From positions 7,574,891 to 7,638,890 of the forward strand of contig OY744461.1 in NCBI GenBank assembly GCA_963556145.1: DNA of 64,000 bases, given 5' to 3'. The position numbers and the translations under genes are program-made. This document shows positions 1 to 11,146 of the stretch, in pieces (position 1 is the first letter of the stretch; each line of letters begins with the position of its first letter). This stretch comes from Hygrocybe punicea (Eukaryota > Basidiomycota > Agaricomycetes > Agaricales > Hygrophoraceae). The notes under the pieces are model-generated. The model searched no databases. It saw nothing but the letters and a program-made list of their open reading frames with translations, and was not told the DNA's origin.

Positions 1-555
1 CTCTTTGGAATATATGGGCCAATGTCCTTCCCTCGCCCTAACTTGAAGCGTCTGAGTATTGATCTGTTAGATTTCTCTGCAATGAAAACTAGCATTGATC
101 CTCTGCTCTCACTTGCGAATGTAACTCATTTGGACCTCAACTGTACGGGTCTCGGGTCCTCCTCCTTGACACAGCTCTCGTTGGAACACATACCCCGCCT
201 GACTCATTTGGGACTATTTAACCCGAAATTCGACCAAATAACCGTTCACCGACTGACCAGCATACTATCCATCAACGAGAGCCTCAAAGTTCTCGTTCTC
301 ACTCGGTTTGTCGAAACAAATGATGATGATGGAACACATGATTTCGAAATCGAATTGGACGATCCACGAGTTGTTTGTATTCCTGTGAAAAATTATGCCT
401 TGGAGTGGGAACGTGGAGCGATGGGCAGACCAAACTTTTGGACGGATGCCGATAAAATAATTGCCAATCGTCAGCAGACACTTCGACCAGGTTACCGCTG
501 TAACGTTGTGTTAATCACTGAATTGGACCAAAACGCATCCTTCACCCCCCATTAG
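1..555 (+). CDS. F-box/LRR-type protein, 3' part
   Basis: The reading frame is open from the left window edge to a stop at 553-555, so this is the C-terminal part of a longer gene. The first in-window Met is at 22. About 110 residues show an irregular leucine-rich pattern (LDLNCTGLGS, then LTHLGLFNPKFD, then LKVLVLTRFV) as in the C-terminal LRR regions of the large basidiomycete F-box family. The tail (DPRVVCIPVKNYALEWERG...) is also common in that family. The F-box itself would lie upstream, outside the window, so the assignment rests only on the LRR-like part. If it is an F-box protein it would act as a substrate adaptor of an SCF ubiquitin ligase. No intron is needed in the visible part. 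Confidence 0.55.
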   Translation, partial: LFGIYGPMSFPRPNLKRLSIDLLDFSAMKTSIDPLLSLANVTHLDLNCTGLGSSSLTQLSLEHIPRLTHLGLFNPKFDQITVHRLTSILSINESLKVLVLTRFVETNDDDGTHDFEIELDDPRVVCIPVKNYALEWERGAMGRPNFWTDADKIIANRQQTLRPGYRCNVVLITELDQNASFTPH

Positions 556-2100
556 TTTAGGCTGAAAACACGAACAACACCAGCAGCAGATCCCTATAAA
601 ATCGGTATCCATTTCCGAAGACATTCTCATGCGTACCCGTGAGCATCGCTCCATCACTCGCTCATGCCACCTGCACCACCTACTCTCAAAACACCTGGGC
701 CAGTGATGAGAATGGCATTGAATCCGTTGCACCACACCATCACCACCATCACATTTGTTAACAACTCACGAACGGCGTTCTGCCGATGCATCTTTTGCCT
801 CCTTGCACTTTGGCACCCACCGTACACGATCGTATCGCCAAAGACACTCACCCGTTCCATGAACCTCGATTGCCAACAACAACAACCCGATCAAGAGGTC
901 CCCGCCACTTTCACAGACAAAGTTGGCGATCTGGGTCCACGCAAGCTGATCGCCACTTTAGTGCCCTCTCATGACCTTCCCCTCCGCTCAGTCTCTGGAT
1001 CCCTTCACCCCCACCTCCACACCAACTGGGTTTGTCTTCGCTGCATGTGCACTCAACTCCGTCTCCAGCGCTGTCCTCCGTAGTCTCGTTGAACGCGCTT
1101 TCCTGTACACCAAAGTCACCAACCGTGACAAGTGGAAGTCTATTTAAGCTCCTCCCCCTCGTCCTCACAGCACAGCCCTGCACCTTGCAACCCTTTCTTC
1201 ACCTCCAGCTCACGGGACGTGCTCTTTGACGTTAGCATTTCCCGTGTTCTTATCTCCGAAGATATCAACATCAATTGTCCCATGTCCGGCTCCAGCTTCT
1301 CCGCAGCGCCTGCAGTGGACAGCGGCCGCGGCTGTGTTCTGGGCTACTAAAAGCTGAGGCCTTCTTGGAAGTGAGGACAACTTTGGGCGCCAGCAGCAAC
1401 GTGAAGACACGCGGGACTAGCACCCAAGACAATTTGCTGTGAAGGCGAAGAGCTCTGACAATCTCTCTTACTACTCCTTCTTTAATTCTCTGGTTTGTTT
1501 GGCTCCCTCCCCAGACCAGTCGCAGCGGCGATATCGTGCCATTTTGGCGAGTAATGTGTTTGACAGTGTGTCGTGTGCCTCACCATGTCGTTCTCTGCGG
1601 GCACAAGGCCCACACCACAGCTCCCATCCTTCTTACTCTCGCCTTCTCTGACATGCTGCGGTGGGCCATCGCCCACTACGAGGCGACAAGCGCAATCCAA
1701 AGGCTTTGACATTCTCCACCAACTTGGACGCCTCCGTTTCGGCAAGAACACGGAGGTAATGTTGAGGTCATATGACCGTTCAACTTTCAATGTTTTTTCA
1801 ACGTTCCACCTTTATTAAGTTGGTTTTCATTCCTTGGTTTTCATTCCTTCGTGGCGGCAGGGAAACTTCTCGATCGATGAAACCAAGGATGATGAGGACA
1901 ATGATAAGGAAATGGCTGATGACTCTGGTTCTGAATTGAGTAAAACAGCGGTGTGAGAATAAATACAAACAAAAAAATAACACAAACGACACACTCTGCA
2001 ACCAAGCGCAAAAAATGCCAATGAGTCTCACGAACGCTGACAACTGACAAGATTACGTAGCAAGGCGGCAAAGTGGCGGATACATAAATTCCATAGAACC
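556..2100. other. No supported gene; decayed coding-like stretch
   Basis: This stretch is C-rich on the + strand and looks codon-biased in places. For example, 1120-1440 reads KAEAFLEVRTTLGASSNVKT in one frame. However, every frame is cut by stops within about 140 codons and no family could be recognised. It may be a decayed gene or a gene with very short exons. 1800-2100 is AT-richer and featureless. Confidence 0.3.
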
Positions 2101-2109
2101 AAAAGTACC

Positions 2110-2194
2110 TGGCACAGTCTCGAACCCTCCAACCAAAGGAGGACTGGATGACAGGCCTCCATGCACTCCGTAGAGCGTTCAACCACTCAGCCAT
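2110..2194 (-). repeat. tRNA-like sequence with A and B boxes
   Basis: On the minus strand the sequence TGGCTGAGTGGTTGA matches the RNA polymerase III A box (TRGCNNAGYNGG). About 75 nt downstream, GGTTCGAGACT resembles the B box (GGTTCGANNCC). The order and spacing fit a class II tRNA (Ser/Leu type), but the acceptor and T stems do not pair well. It is therefore more likely a tRNA pseudogene or the head of a tRNA-derived SINE than a working tRNA gene. Confidence 0.4.
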
Positions 2195-3300
2195 TATGCA
2201 CAGATAAAGTCAAGACTGTGACTCTTATTTATGGTGTCAGGATCTTTGTCCGCAGAACCTTCCTATCACCCACGCCCAGCTGCAAAAGATCCTCTGAACA
2301 ACATTTCGAAAGAACGGGAGTGCGGGCGATCGCAATCACACGTATCGATATATTCCAGCCAGTTGCACGCATCGCCGCCCGCATCCAATAATAAACTCCT
2401 TTTTCCAGACGTTGTTTTCTCGTGCTATCACCGACCGTAACCAGGTCGCGAACTTGAATGTTTTCCTTGTCGTCTTAAATGCTGAGGTTAAATTTCGAGG
2501 CTATCTTGCTATTGTCTAATGGAACCTTCGCATGACACTCCTCCTAGGTGATGTCCTCAATCTCATGTATCTTACCGTAGAACTCGTCGATCTGTTCGAC
2601 TGGTCTTGTACCAACGAGAGGCTCCCGGCCAAGGAGGAGTGGCAAGACCCCACCCTGGAAAGAGCATCAAGAATGAATCCGGTGAGGAGAAATTAAGGAG
2701 GATTCGCAGAACACACTTGCAAACGTCAAGGAAGCTTCGTTGACTGGCAGGAGGGCTGTTACTGCCACATTATGGGACCTTGAATCTATTCTCACCTAGA
2801 CTATGATTACGATCTGGCCTTGTTTGAGGACGTGTCCCCAATCAACTTGAATGACAGTGCGCTTTCTTTTTTACTTTTTACTCACAGCTCATTATTATTG
2901 ATCGGACAGCGCCTATATACTCTGCAAAAGCAGCCGTGGAGGTGTTAATTCTGAGTGCAGCAGTGAAGCAGATTTCACACATTTATGTAAATGATACCGG
3001 TGATGAATTTACATGTGCTAGGTGTCATAACTTCAAATCAAAATATTGCCCCTAACGAAGCACTGCGCCTGAGGTAAACCGTTCGCGACTCGACCTGCCT
3101 ACCATCCAACGTGCACCTGCCTCAGTCTCTTCCCGCTAAGGGGTTGACGGTTGCGTCGACCTTGCCCGAGGGGTGCATTGTTCCCGTTCCCAACATTAAG
3201 TGGTAACCCTTCAAGTTTCTTCAATGAAATCCGTAAACGGAAATATGGGGTCACGTGTGCACTTATCACTGATCAGCATACTGGTACGAGCCAAACCACT
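2195..3300. other. Intergenic, nothing recognised
   Basis: There are only short frames with no recognisable family. 2520-2700 has a few open codons (LMYLTVELVDLFDWSC) but no extended frame. The last part probably holds the promoter and 5' leader of the dioxygenase gene at 3301. Confidence 0.4.
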
Positions 3301-4662
3301 ATGCTTTCACTTTATCGGTCTTCAAGTCGGCGTTTACTGACTACTTTTGGGTTGCGTACCGTGGTTGCCATCCCAATTGCTCACCCCAAACTCGGTTCAC
3401 GTCGACCGTGGTCTTCGCTTTCAGTGGGCGACGCATCATTGACAGTCCATTCCCTTGGCACCGCGTTCCCCTACATATGGCTCCGTGATTCATGCCAATC
3501 AGCTACGTCCGTCCATCCTTCGACATCCCAGAAATTACACAGGACCTCCGATATTCCGCTAGATATCAAGCCTACCGCGGACGGAGTCAAGTTGGTCAAC
3601 GATGGAATCCAGATTGAATGGATAACGGGCCACAGTTCTTTCTACCCGATGGCGTTCCTGGAGCGCCACTCTTCGCCTGGAAGTCTCTCGAAATTCCACA
3701 AAGATGTTGCACAGGAATCATGGGATGCATCGAGCCTGGCTCAGACCCCAGATTTATTCCTTCCTTACGCGACACTTGGGAAGCCTTCTGGGCTACTTAT
3801 TGCCGTCACTCAACTCACTCGTTATGGTATCCTTTTCATAAGTGGTGTGCCAAACAGCGAGACCTCTTATGACACTTGCGAGCTTCGGACGCTCGCAGAG
3901 CGTTTTGGCGAGATTCGCCGTACATTTTATGGCCAGGTCTGGGACGTAAAAAATGTTCGGAACAGCCGCAACATTGCCTACACCAATCTAAATTTAGGTC
4001 TACATATGGATCTTTTGTTTGTTTTGTTTCTCTGCTTCACTCCATCAGTGATATTGAATGGGTCTGACAGATACTTTCAACATCCTCCCCGTTACCAAAT
4101 ACTTCACTGCCTGCGCAACAGAGTCATCGGGGGAACATCTATTTTTGTAGATGCTCTCCGTGCCGCATTCACACTCCGAGCCACGCACCCAACTGATTTC
4201 GACGTTCTCTCCACAACTCCCGTTGCATTCCATTATATCAACGACGGACACCATCTCCGTTACGAACACCCTACAATCGAGCTCTCCGGGCCTACCCATT
4301 CTCCCCAGCTCATGAACGACAATGCTGCTCGCCTCATTAACCACATCAACTACTCCCCTCCGTTCCAAGCCCCTCTCCTGCTCTCGAGTACTCCTCCCGC
4401 CTTCTATCCGGCCCTTGCGCGCTTCACAAGACTACTCGACGACCCCGCGAGCACCTACGAGTACACACTCAAGGAGGGGGATGCCGTTTTGTTTGATAAT
4501 CGACGGGTGCTCCATGCAAGAACCGCTTTCCAGGACCGAGAGAATGACGAGAACAACCAAGAAGATGCGAATAGGTGGTTGAAGGGATGCTACTTGGAAG
4601 CTGATGCGTTGTTGGACCGTGGAAGGGTGTTGAGAACCAAAGCTGGACTAGGATCCCTCTGA
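3301..4662 (+). CDS. Gamma-butyrobetaine dioxygenase-like (TauD family)
   Basis: Fe(II)/2-oxoglutarate-dependent oxygenase that hydroxylates gamma-butyrobetaine to carnitine, or the related trimethyllysine dioxygenase. The N-terminal GBBH domain (residues ~40-110, FPYIWLRDSCQSATSVHP) is followed by the TauD fold. The metal triad is visible: HMD (His~235, Asp~237) in the HMDLLYF context and the distal His~387 in FDNRRVLHARTAF. One intron, 4017-4070 (54 nt, GT..AG), lies inside the HxD motif. Removing it joins HMDLL directly to YFQHPPRYQ, as the family requires. Because 54 is a multiple of 3 and the intron has no stop, the unspliced frame also stays open. The start at 3301 was chosen over 3151 because it gives an Arg/Ser-rich N-terminus (MLSLYRSSSRRLLTTFGLR) that looks like a mitochondrial presequence. 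The spliced product is 435 aa, normal for the family. Confidence 0.88.
   Translation: MLSLYRSSSRRLLTTFGLRTVVAIPIAHPKLGSRRPWSSLSVGDASLTVHSLGTAFPYIWLRDSCQSATSVHPSTSQKLHRTSDIPLDIKPTADGVKLVNDGIQIEWITGHSSFYPMAFLERHSSPGSLSKFHKDVAQESWDASSLAQTPDLFLPYATLGKPSGLLIAVTQLTRYGILFISGVPNSETSYDTCELRTLAERFGEIRRTFYGQVWDVKNVRNSRNIAYTNLNLGLHMDLLFVLFLCFTPSVILNGSDRYFQHPPRYQILHCLRNRVIGGTSIFVDALRAAFTLRATHPTDFDVLSTTPVAFHYINDGHHLRYEHPTIELSGPTHSPQLMNDNAARLINHINYSPPFQAPLLLSSTPPAFYPALARFTRLLDDPASTYEYTLKEGDAVLFDNRRVLHARTAFQDRENDENNQEDANRWLKGCYLEADALLDRGRVLRTKAGLGSL
4017..4070 (+). other. In-frame 54-nt intron of the dioxygenase gene
   Basis: GTTTGTTTTG...GACAG. Splicing restores HMDLLYFQHPP. The intron length is a multiple of three and contains no stop in frame. 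Confidence 0.85.
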
Positions 4663-4891
4663 ACATTTCAGCATTTATTTATGAACCGTTCAAGAACTCT
4701 GAACAAATCGCTCTTCTAGCCATTCATACGGATCTCACAGGTGGAACCATTGTTTGTTGCTTAGATGGTAAGCTGCCTGTTCTGAAGTACAGGGGCCTTA
4801 TCCTCCATTCACAACCTGCTCTTCTCCGACTTTGTTACATATGCAATACCACCTCCTAATGTGACCTTGGTGTCAAAACACAGGGGGGCGA

Positions 4892-6261
4892 TCAATACAT
4901 GTCTTTCTCGACATCGAGATTTTTTTTTACCTTGTCAGTGGCGACGTTCTTTGTGATGAATGTCACTTCGGTTGTACCGTTAGGGCCAGGTCCGATTTCC
5001 CAGATTTGGGTTTCCAGTTGATCACCAGGCTTTACAGGCGCTGTAAACCTGACTCCAAAAAATTTCAGCGCACGAGGATCGTTGTTAGCCACACAATGGA
5101 TGACTGCGCGCGCTGCGAAACCAAAAGTAGAAAGACCGTGAAGAATAACGCCGCCGAATCCGGCCCTTTGGCCGATTGCCGGGTCTGTTTGTAGTCGTCT
5201 TGAACGTTATCCTCGCGTTGGGTATACAGAAAGAAGGTGGGGCGTACCGATGTGCAAGGGGTTGTAGTCTCCACTAAGGCGGTAAATGATGGCCTGTTCA
5301 GGTGTGGTTTGATCTCGGAAAACCCAGTCGGGTTTGCGGTCTTGGGGGATGGGCTTCGCCTGCGGAGGACCAGCGATGAATTTTGAGAACTTTTGGCCCG
5401 TGGCTTTGGCACCCAGATTGAAAACGGAGCTCTATTGGCGAGATGAAACTGACACCAAGATTAAATAATCAGGGCCCGACGTACGTATAGTTTTGCATAG
5501 AGCGAGCCTTGAGGGTTCAGCAAGAGACTTTCGGTCGTTACAACGATGCCGCTCTCTGGGAAGTTTAGAGACACGGTTAAATTAGCGACGGCACAAAATA
5601 GGTGCTTGGGAGACATGTCGCAGACTGTTTTCGTTTACTCCAGTAATTCTTGAGGTCAATTTCCAGCCTTCACCACTGATTAGTGGTAATTCTTGTAAGA
5701 TCTCAATTGACTGAGTAGCATGAACCTTTTCAGAGGAAAACATGTAGCAGTTAGCAAATCACCATAACAGAAACGCAAACAATGCGCGCACAACACGATT
5801 TGGGTCCATGCGAGGTAAACCAGGAACTGGCCCACTTGCAATCCTATCAACAAACCGATTCACATCTTGCTCGTTTCCTGTGAATAGGACATTTGGTTTT
5901 ACAGAGAATTGAGTTTGCCGAATAGATACTCACCCTTCAGGTTCAAGACCACCGGGTAGGTTGGGAAAGCGGTGAACGACTTATCTGAACGTTGGTCAGG
6001 TCGATCGACGTTCAGAAGCGGAAATCTGACCAAGCTCTACAGTAGATTAGTTTGTGAACCATATGTGATGACTAGAACACACCGTAGACAAACGAGAAAT
6101 CGTCCTTCTTTGCCCCGACCCCAACGGCGTAAGTCAAAAGATCTCGTTTATTCCAAGAAACCTACGGAGTATATTGGTTAGCTTGCCACAAGATCATGGG
6201 TATAAAGGCCTACAGGGGTGTCCTTGGCTTTGTGTCCAACTGCTTTGGCAATGTCTGACAT
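4892..6261 (-). CDS. MaoC-type enoyl-CoA hydratase 2
   Basis: Hot-dog fold 2-enoyl-CoA hydratase of fungal fatty-acid beta-oxidation, which adds water to trans-2-enoyl-CoA. The gene is cut into many exons. Reading the minus strand from the ATG at 6261: MSDIAKAVGHKAKDTP; then NKRDLLTYAVGVGAKKDD; FTAFPTYPVVLNLKG; VNRFVDRIASGPVPGLPRMD; VHATQSIEILQELPLISGEG; ESGIVVTTESLLLNPQGSLY; FNLGAKATGQKFSKFIAGPP; then the hydratase-2 signature YRLSGDYNPLHID with catalytic Asp and His. Intron 5185-5247 splits this signature from AIGQRAGFGGVILHGLSTF. The order and the two half-domains match the full-length family (about 300 aa). The last visible residues are EKDMY, not a PTS1 tripeptide, so either targeting differs or the final splice is misread. 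The gene lies tail-to-tail with the dioxygenase gene, 229 bp apart. Confidence 0.85.
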
Positions 6262-6487
6262 AGCTGAGAATGGCTTCCAAAGGTGGGGCGGGCGGAATAA
6301 ATATGCGTTCCGGCTACTTCGGCTACACTCATTTGAGTATTAACACGAGTAATTTCAACCATCGCTGTGGCTTGTCCTCCTCGTACTGCATCAAGGACGG
6401 CCGTAATGAAAGTATTTTATTTGCACCGGCACCATACACCCGCTTTGAATTTATACCGCTCCTTTGCCAGTTCTCCTCCTCTCATGC

Positions 6488-8866
6488 TTAGCAAGGTCCA
6501 AGGTGAGTCTCATCCACCAATTTCGCCAGCCAATTCTTCTCATGAATGGGTCGCCCGTTCTGATTTCTCGTGGTTTCCGTGTCAGTCGTCTTCTCCAAAA
6601 CCGTCTGACCGACGTCCCCACAGATCTTGGACAATTTTGTTAGAAGACTCGAATTCGAAGCCGCCTTCGCCGCATAAGCCTGCGCTGCTGGATCGTTGGG
6701 ATTGTAGGGCCATTTAACCTGCAACTGTCGTTCAAGTGGCATGAGATCATGGATAAGACTGGGATGTTCCACGATATCGTCTTCAGGCATCGGGACGATG
6801 TTCGATTGTGCGATTACGGAAGGGTGAATTGTCTCCTGTGTAATCTCAGTGCAAGATGTGGGGAGTTGACGTGTGATCTCATGCGCAAAAATGAATATGC
6901 CCGTCTCCGGACTGAAAATGATAAGTGTGAAAAAACATCCTGCGGAACCACCTACTCATGCGGTTGTTGGCGTCCCCATGGGGCTACCGGGCTAGGTAAG
7001 GATGCAAGGTATTTCAAATCTAAAGCAAGCATATCGCCAATGTGTGCCTGTGTATTCAGTATAAGGGCCGGGGCGATGTGCGAGAAGATCTCTCTCTTAC
7101 CGCCATCCACGTTAGCGTCAAGTCGGACAAATCATGATCTTCCCAACCACCACCGATCTGATTGGGAGATCAATGACGTATAGTGCTTGGTGATGGTAAT
7201 AATAAAAATCACATCCGAGTGAGAACCTTGATAAAAATTGTAAGGAAATTATCTTTTGGTGAAACCTCGCACTCACCCGCGAACCAGCACTTTCAAGTTG
7301 GGCATTGAAATCAGTTCCTGGATCTTAAAAGGTAACGTTGCCACCTTACTGACTTGCTTTAGGACCTGTCTCTTACTTCGGCCTTCGGGCGTTTGTTCGA
7401 ACTTGCAACAGTTCTAAACAGATTATTGATGTACCGATTGCCAGTGCGAAATGGAAACCGCATACTTACAAAATCGGCACGAGTTTCATTGATTGCCAAG
7501 GCTTGAAAAGCATTAGCGACATCGGGGGAAAGAACCCTATCAGGGAACCCAAAAATGGTTTTGACAAGTTTGGAATGAAGACACAGCTCCTCTGGCAAAC
7601 CCAAGGATCCCACAGTATCAAATACACCGATGCATCTAAGGTCAACCATAAGTGAATTAGGTATATTGAGATGAAAGCTGAAACAAACACAAACTTGATA
7701 GAGAAAGAGTCAACACATGAAGCTGTTCGTATCTTACCAGGGGAGTCCGATGCTGTCCACGGTGCAAGGGTCCTTTCCAACGCGTCAATATCTGAGAGGG
7801 GAATTCAGTCCAATCTTTGTAGTGATATTACCGACACACCGGCTTGTTTTTCTGTCTTTCCCCGTTTTTGGAAGTTCACAAAAATTTCAGCAAAATTATC
7901 CATCTCTGCGCTGTTGAGAACTCCAATCGCACTCTGGATATGCCATTCAGAATGAGAGGGGGGTGGGCATGATACACATACGATAAACATCGCCACCATT
8001 CGTGCTGTGTAAGCTCCCTATAGTTATTGACTTAGAGCAAGAATTCTTCGAACTGGATGCTTGCTCGCCCTAGAAAACCCAAAGAGAAAAATCTGGACGC
8101 ATATCTGTCAACCATACATCTTATCCGATAGCAAAGTGGAATCACCTCATCTCCCTGGTTATAATTCCTGTAACAATCAATTGTTTCGAAGGTGAATGTC
8201 CAGATAAAAATGGTTAACGCACTGTGCAATGAATGCATAGGCCTCTTGGACTTTATCGGCTGATTGTACGAAAGCATATTGAGAACTGCTTTTATTTAAA
8301 TCATTGGCTTACCCAAAGTTGCTCCGGTTGCACCTACGTTCGAACAGTCAGCCCCGCGAATTAGATACCAGAGCAGCATGCACCCTCAACATAGGAGTAC
8401 AAATTACTCTCGGACCCAATGCCTGATTGATAAAACACAATTTGAGGAATGGGGGGGTCGCTTCGTTCACAGGTTATGTTAGGCATCATTAAAGTACGTC
8501 AGTCGGGCAGGCGATGAGAGACCTACTGTCGGGTATCTTCGTGGTGGATGCACCTCGAGAGTCGCTGCACGTAGGAGATAATATCAATATATGCATGTAT
8601 TCTGTTTAGATATATGAATTTACTGACGAGGATATTCGTGTACTTGCAACGTTCCTTGAGAACCAAACCGTCTTGCCAAGTCCTTATTCCAACTGCGGTT
8701 ATTGATGACAACGGTGAGAAACAACGAAAATATGCTACCCGTCGCAGCAAACGATGATCCGTTTCAGGACCTTCGTAGGCCGAGGCCGCATGGCATCAGA
8801 CAGGGTGGTCGAAAGTGGATCACTGCTAAAGACAGGCAGAAACTCTAGGGGTATTGGACTTGACAT
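6488..8866 (-). CDS. DUF2235 alpha/beta-hydrolase (Tle1-like)
   Basis: Predicted alpha/beta hydrolase of the DUF2235 family, related to the Tle1 phospholipase catalytic domain. The natural substrate is unknown. About ten introns. Landmarks from the ATG at 8866: RIIVCCDG joined to TWQDGL; QIVFYQSGIGSESNLY; DKVQEAYAFIAQ; EICVQIFLFGFSR joined to GAYTARMVAMF, which gives the GFSRGAYTAR nucleophile elbow; IGVLNSAEMDNFAEIFVNFQ; PLSDIDALERTLAPW; CIGVFDTVGSLGLPE; FEQTPEGRSKRQVLKQ; CWFAGSHSDVIGGGWEDHDL with the acid/His region; THIGDMLALDLKYLASLP; and the C-terminal block ending LAKLVDETHLGPC at 6488. The nucleophile elbow is split by a GC-AG intron (8018-8068). All conserved blocks are present in order, so the gene looks intact. 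The start lies only a few residues before the first conserved strand, with a Pro/Ser-rich leader. Confidence 0.82.
8018..8068 (-). other. GC-AG intron in the DUF2235 gene
   Basis: On the minus strand the exon ends ...TTTTCTAGG, the intron runs GCGAGCAAGC...ACTATAG (51 nt), and the next exon starts GGAGCTTACACAGCACG. Only this junction gives the family motif GFSRGAYTAR. A downstream GT donor would add ASKHP and break the motif. Confidence 0.7.
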
Positions 8867-9276
8867 GGCTGGTATCGGTTACGCGCCAGGGAAATAGTCC
8901 GCCTGCAGCTGGGGACTGGACTTCGGAGTGAAAAAATACCTCCGTTTTATATAGTACTTGTGATGTAACTCCGATATTGATGATGTCATCGCTCGGGCAA
9001 AGTCAAGTTGATGTCGATACACCTCTTGGAAGTACTAGTACGGTCCAACTGAGTCAGATGATACTTGCAATTGACTGATATAATAATAACCTGTCGCTGC
9101 AATCGTCAAGTTGGGCAGTGATAATCTAAAATTTACGATCAGTTGCAAAGTCAACTTGCCTTTATTCTGTTGGTACAAACCAAAATACAACGCTTAGATC
9201 TTAGATGCGAAGAACATCGTCTATGAAGGAAGCCGAATCAAGGTCTGTTTGGGAACCTTTTCATTCCACACCTCCC
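8867..9276. other. Intergenic between two minus-strand genes
   Basis: No coding frame was recognised. This stretch must hold the promoter of the DUF2235 gene and the 3' end of the ubiquitin-like gene. A donor-like AAAG/GTCAGT on the minus strand near 9287 leaves open that the upstream gene has one more small exon here. Confidence 0.4.
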
Positions 9277-11146
9277 TCATATGGACTGACCTTTTCGGAT
9301 ATGCTCCAACACTTCCTCCTGCATCGTCATCTCGAGATCTAACTCCGCGTCATCGATATCGGCTACAGGAGAATGGCAATAATAGAAGTTTTCCGATGGG
9401 CCCGCTTCGTGAATATTATATTCGGGAAGAGCCCCGCTGTACACCTGGCGTGCAAGCCTGAACTGGGAAAAATCCGACAGACTTGCGACTATCAAACAGT
9501 GAGCACGCAAGTCCTGCTTTTTGGTGGTACTTGAAGGGAAATTCTCACAGAGTGTCAATTCTTCGCCTCCCACCAAGCCGTGCTTCTTGAGAGTTAGATC
9601 ATCTTCTCGCATCTTGCCACGTATCAAAATTCGTTGTTGGTAGACAGGAATTCCAGTGATCAACGTAATCCTCCCTTTGAGTTTAGTAACGGTATCATTT
9701 TCATCGGCTTCGATTTCATATCGCTGTCCACCCCAAACCTGAACTATCAGAGGTAGGAGACGGCTACCTGTCGAAACTATTCGTGGGATGACATAGCATA
9801 TGTTGAAATAAAACTTACGCAGAACGAGTGTGCCACTGCATAAAATTCCGAGGTCATATAACCTCCGTGATTCGTTGAGATGCAGTACTCCTTCCTGAGT
9901 GAACCAATATTGTGACAGGTCCAAGTCTGATAGACCCGCCAATATTTTTCGGATGTCGGATATGCGTGTAAGAGGATTTACCACAATTTCGAAATCCTCC
10001 GGACCCCCGATGATATGAATGTTAACGTCAGTTACTGCAACCACAGTAAGATAAATATGGGATTTGAAATTTGATCAACTTTCCTGCATAAATCGTATAC
10101 CCAGGGAGAATACCGAGATCTTCAATTGTGGTATCATCCGTCTTTAATTCCCGATCCATTGAAACAAGAACATGATTTGAAATAGAGATACCATGTTGGC
10201 TCAAGACTGCATCCCTGAAGTTACGGAGTGTTTGCCGTCGTTTCACGAGGACATCCAGTCTTCTTTCCTTGATGGCAAGCTGCACGTTGTATGCCGTCGG
10301 TACAACTGAAAATTTGTCAAACAACGTTTTATAAACATTATGAATCTTATCAGAGCACCCACTCAACTCGAGATGACTGCCTGAAGGGATCCCGTAACTG
10401 ATAAACGAGCGGTTCTTGTCAACAATATCGTCCTTCCACTTAAACTGGAGATCATCGCCATGGAACACGCTAAGATCCACGTCGACTAATTTTTTTAGTT
10501 GGACGATTGGTTCCGATGCTTGAACACGAAATGTCGTTTTGATATGCTGGTTCGTGATGGTAACGGTGTATGGTTGTGCTGTTTGTCAACATGTGAATTG
10601 CTGATCTCTCAGTGATATGACAAACATCGAACATGCATACCGAGGACAGAAAGCAGCTCGCCATCCAGTGAATATGTATATATCAAAGCCTTGTCGTCCA
10701 ATTGTTGCTTAGTTGAGACCACATTGATTTGAGTGACATCTATCTTCTCCTCGATAGAAATTTCGCGCTTCAGCTGGCCGATACTGATGTCTCGGTTCAC
10801 CAGAATCTCGAAACGTGTACCATCTTCCTTTTCACATTGCAGAGAAATCTGAGGTGAACTAGAAGATGGCGGCACTGATTGCAGTGGCCGTGAATGAGAC
10901 CTCTCTTTGCACAGGCTTTCAGTGAAGCTTACAGATATTCAAGGTGTCCCCGCTATTGATGTTGTAGTGCGAAAGTTGACGGTGATCACGAAGTTCATGC
11001 CCCTTGTGCCCAAGGGTCGGCGCAGGCACTCGAAAAACTCTCCGTTCCAAGATCAACTCTTTGACACGAGAGACGGTGTCTGTGGGATCCACTTCCAGTG
11101 AAACACTCTTGCCCGTGAAGGTTCTAACATGGATAGTGATGAGCAT
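9277..11146 (-). CDS. Protein with about six ubiquitin-like domains
   Basis: Multi-exon gene encoding consecutive divergent ubiquitin folds. From the ATG at 11146: (1) MLITIHVRTFTGKSVSLEVD, which parallels the start of ubiquitin; (2) ISLQCEKEDGTRFEILVNRD, near 10850; (3) TITNQHIKTTFRVQASEPIV, near 10550; (4) TAYNVQLAIKERRLDVLVKR, near 10300; (5) VNIHIIGGPEDFEIVVNPLT, near 10020; (6) LIVQVWGGQRYEIEADENDT, near 9750, the best-kept copy, followed by QQRILIRGKMREDDLTLKKH. An intron just after domain 1 (GTAAGCTTC..AATCAG, about 10870-10927) is clear. None of the copies ends in a Gly-Gly processing site, so this is not a polyubiquitin precursor and is unlikely to be cleaved into monomers. The C-terminal tail is acidic (DIDDAELDLEMTMQEEVLEH). 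Function unknown; it could be a scaffold for ubiquitin-binding partners. Domain boundaries are approximate. Confidence 0.72.

Noticed and set aside
664..1083. 139-codon frame as a gene
   Set aside because: No recognisable domain, atypical composition, and competing frames on both strands. Left as a possible decayed gene.
3151..3300. Upstream ATG for the dioxygenase
   Set aside because: The added 50 residues show no family similarity, whereas the ATG at 3301 gives a plausible presequence and normal length.
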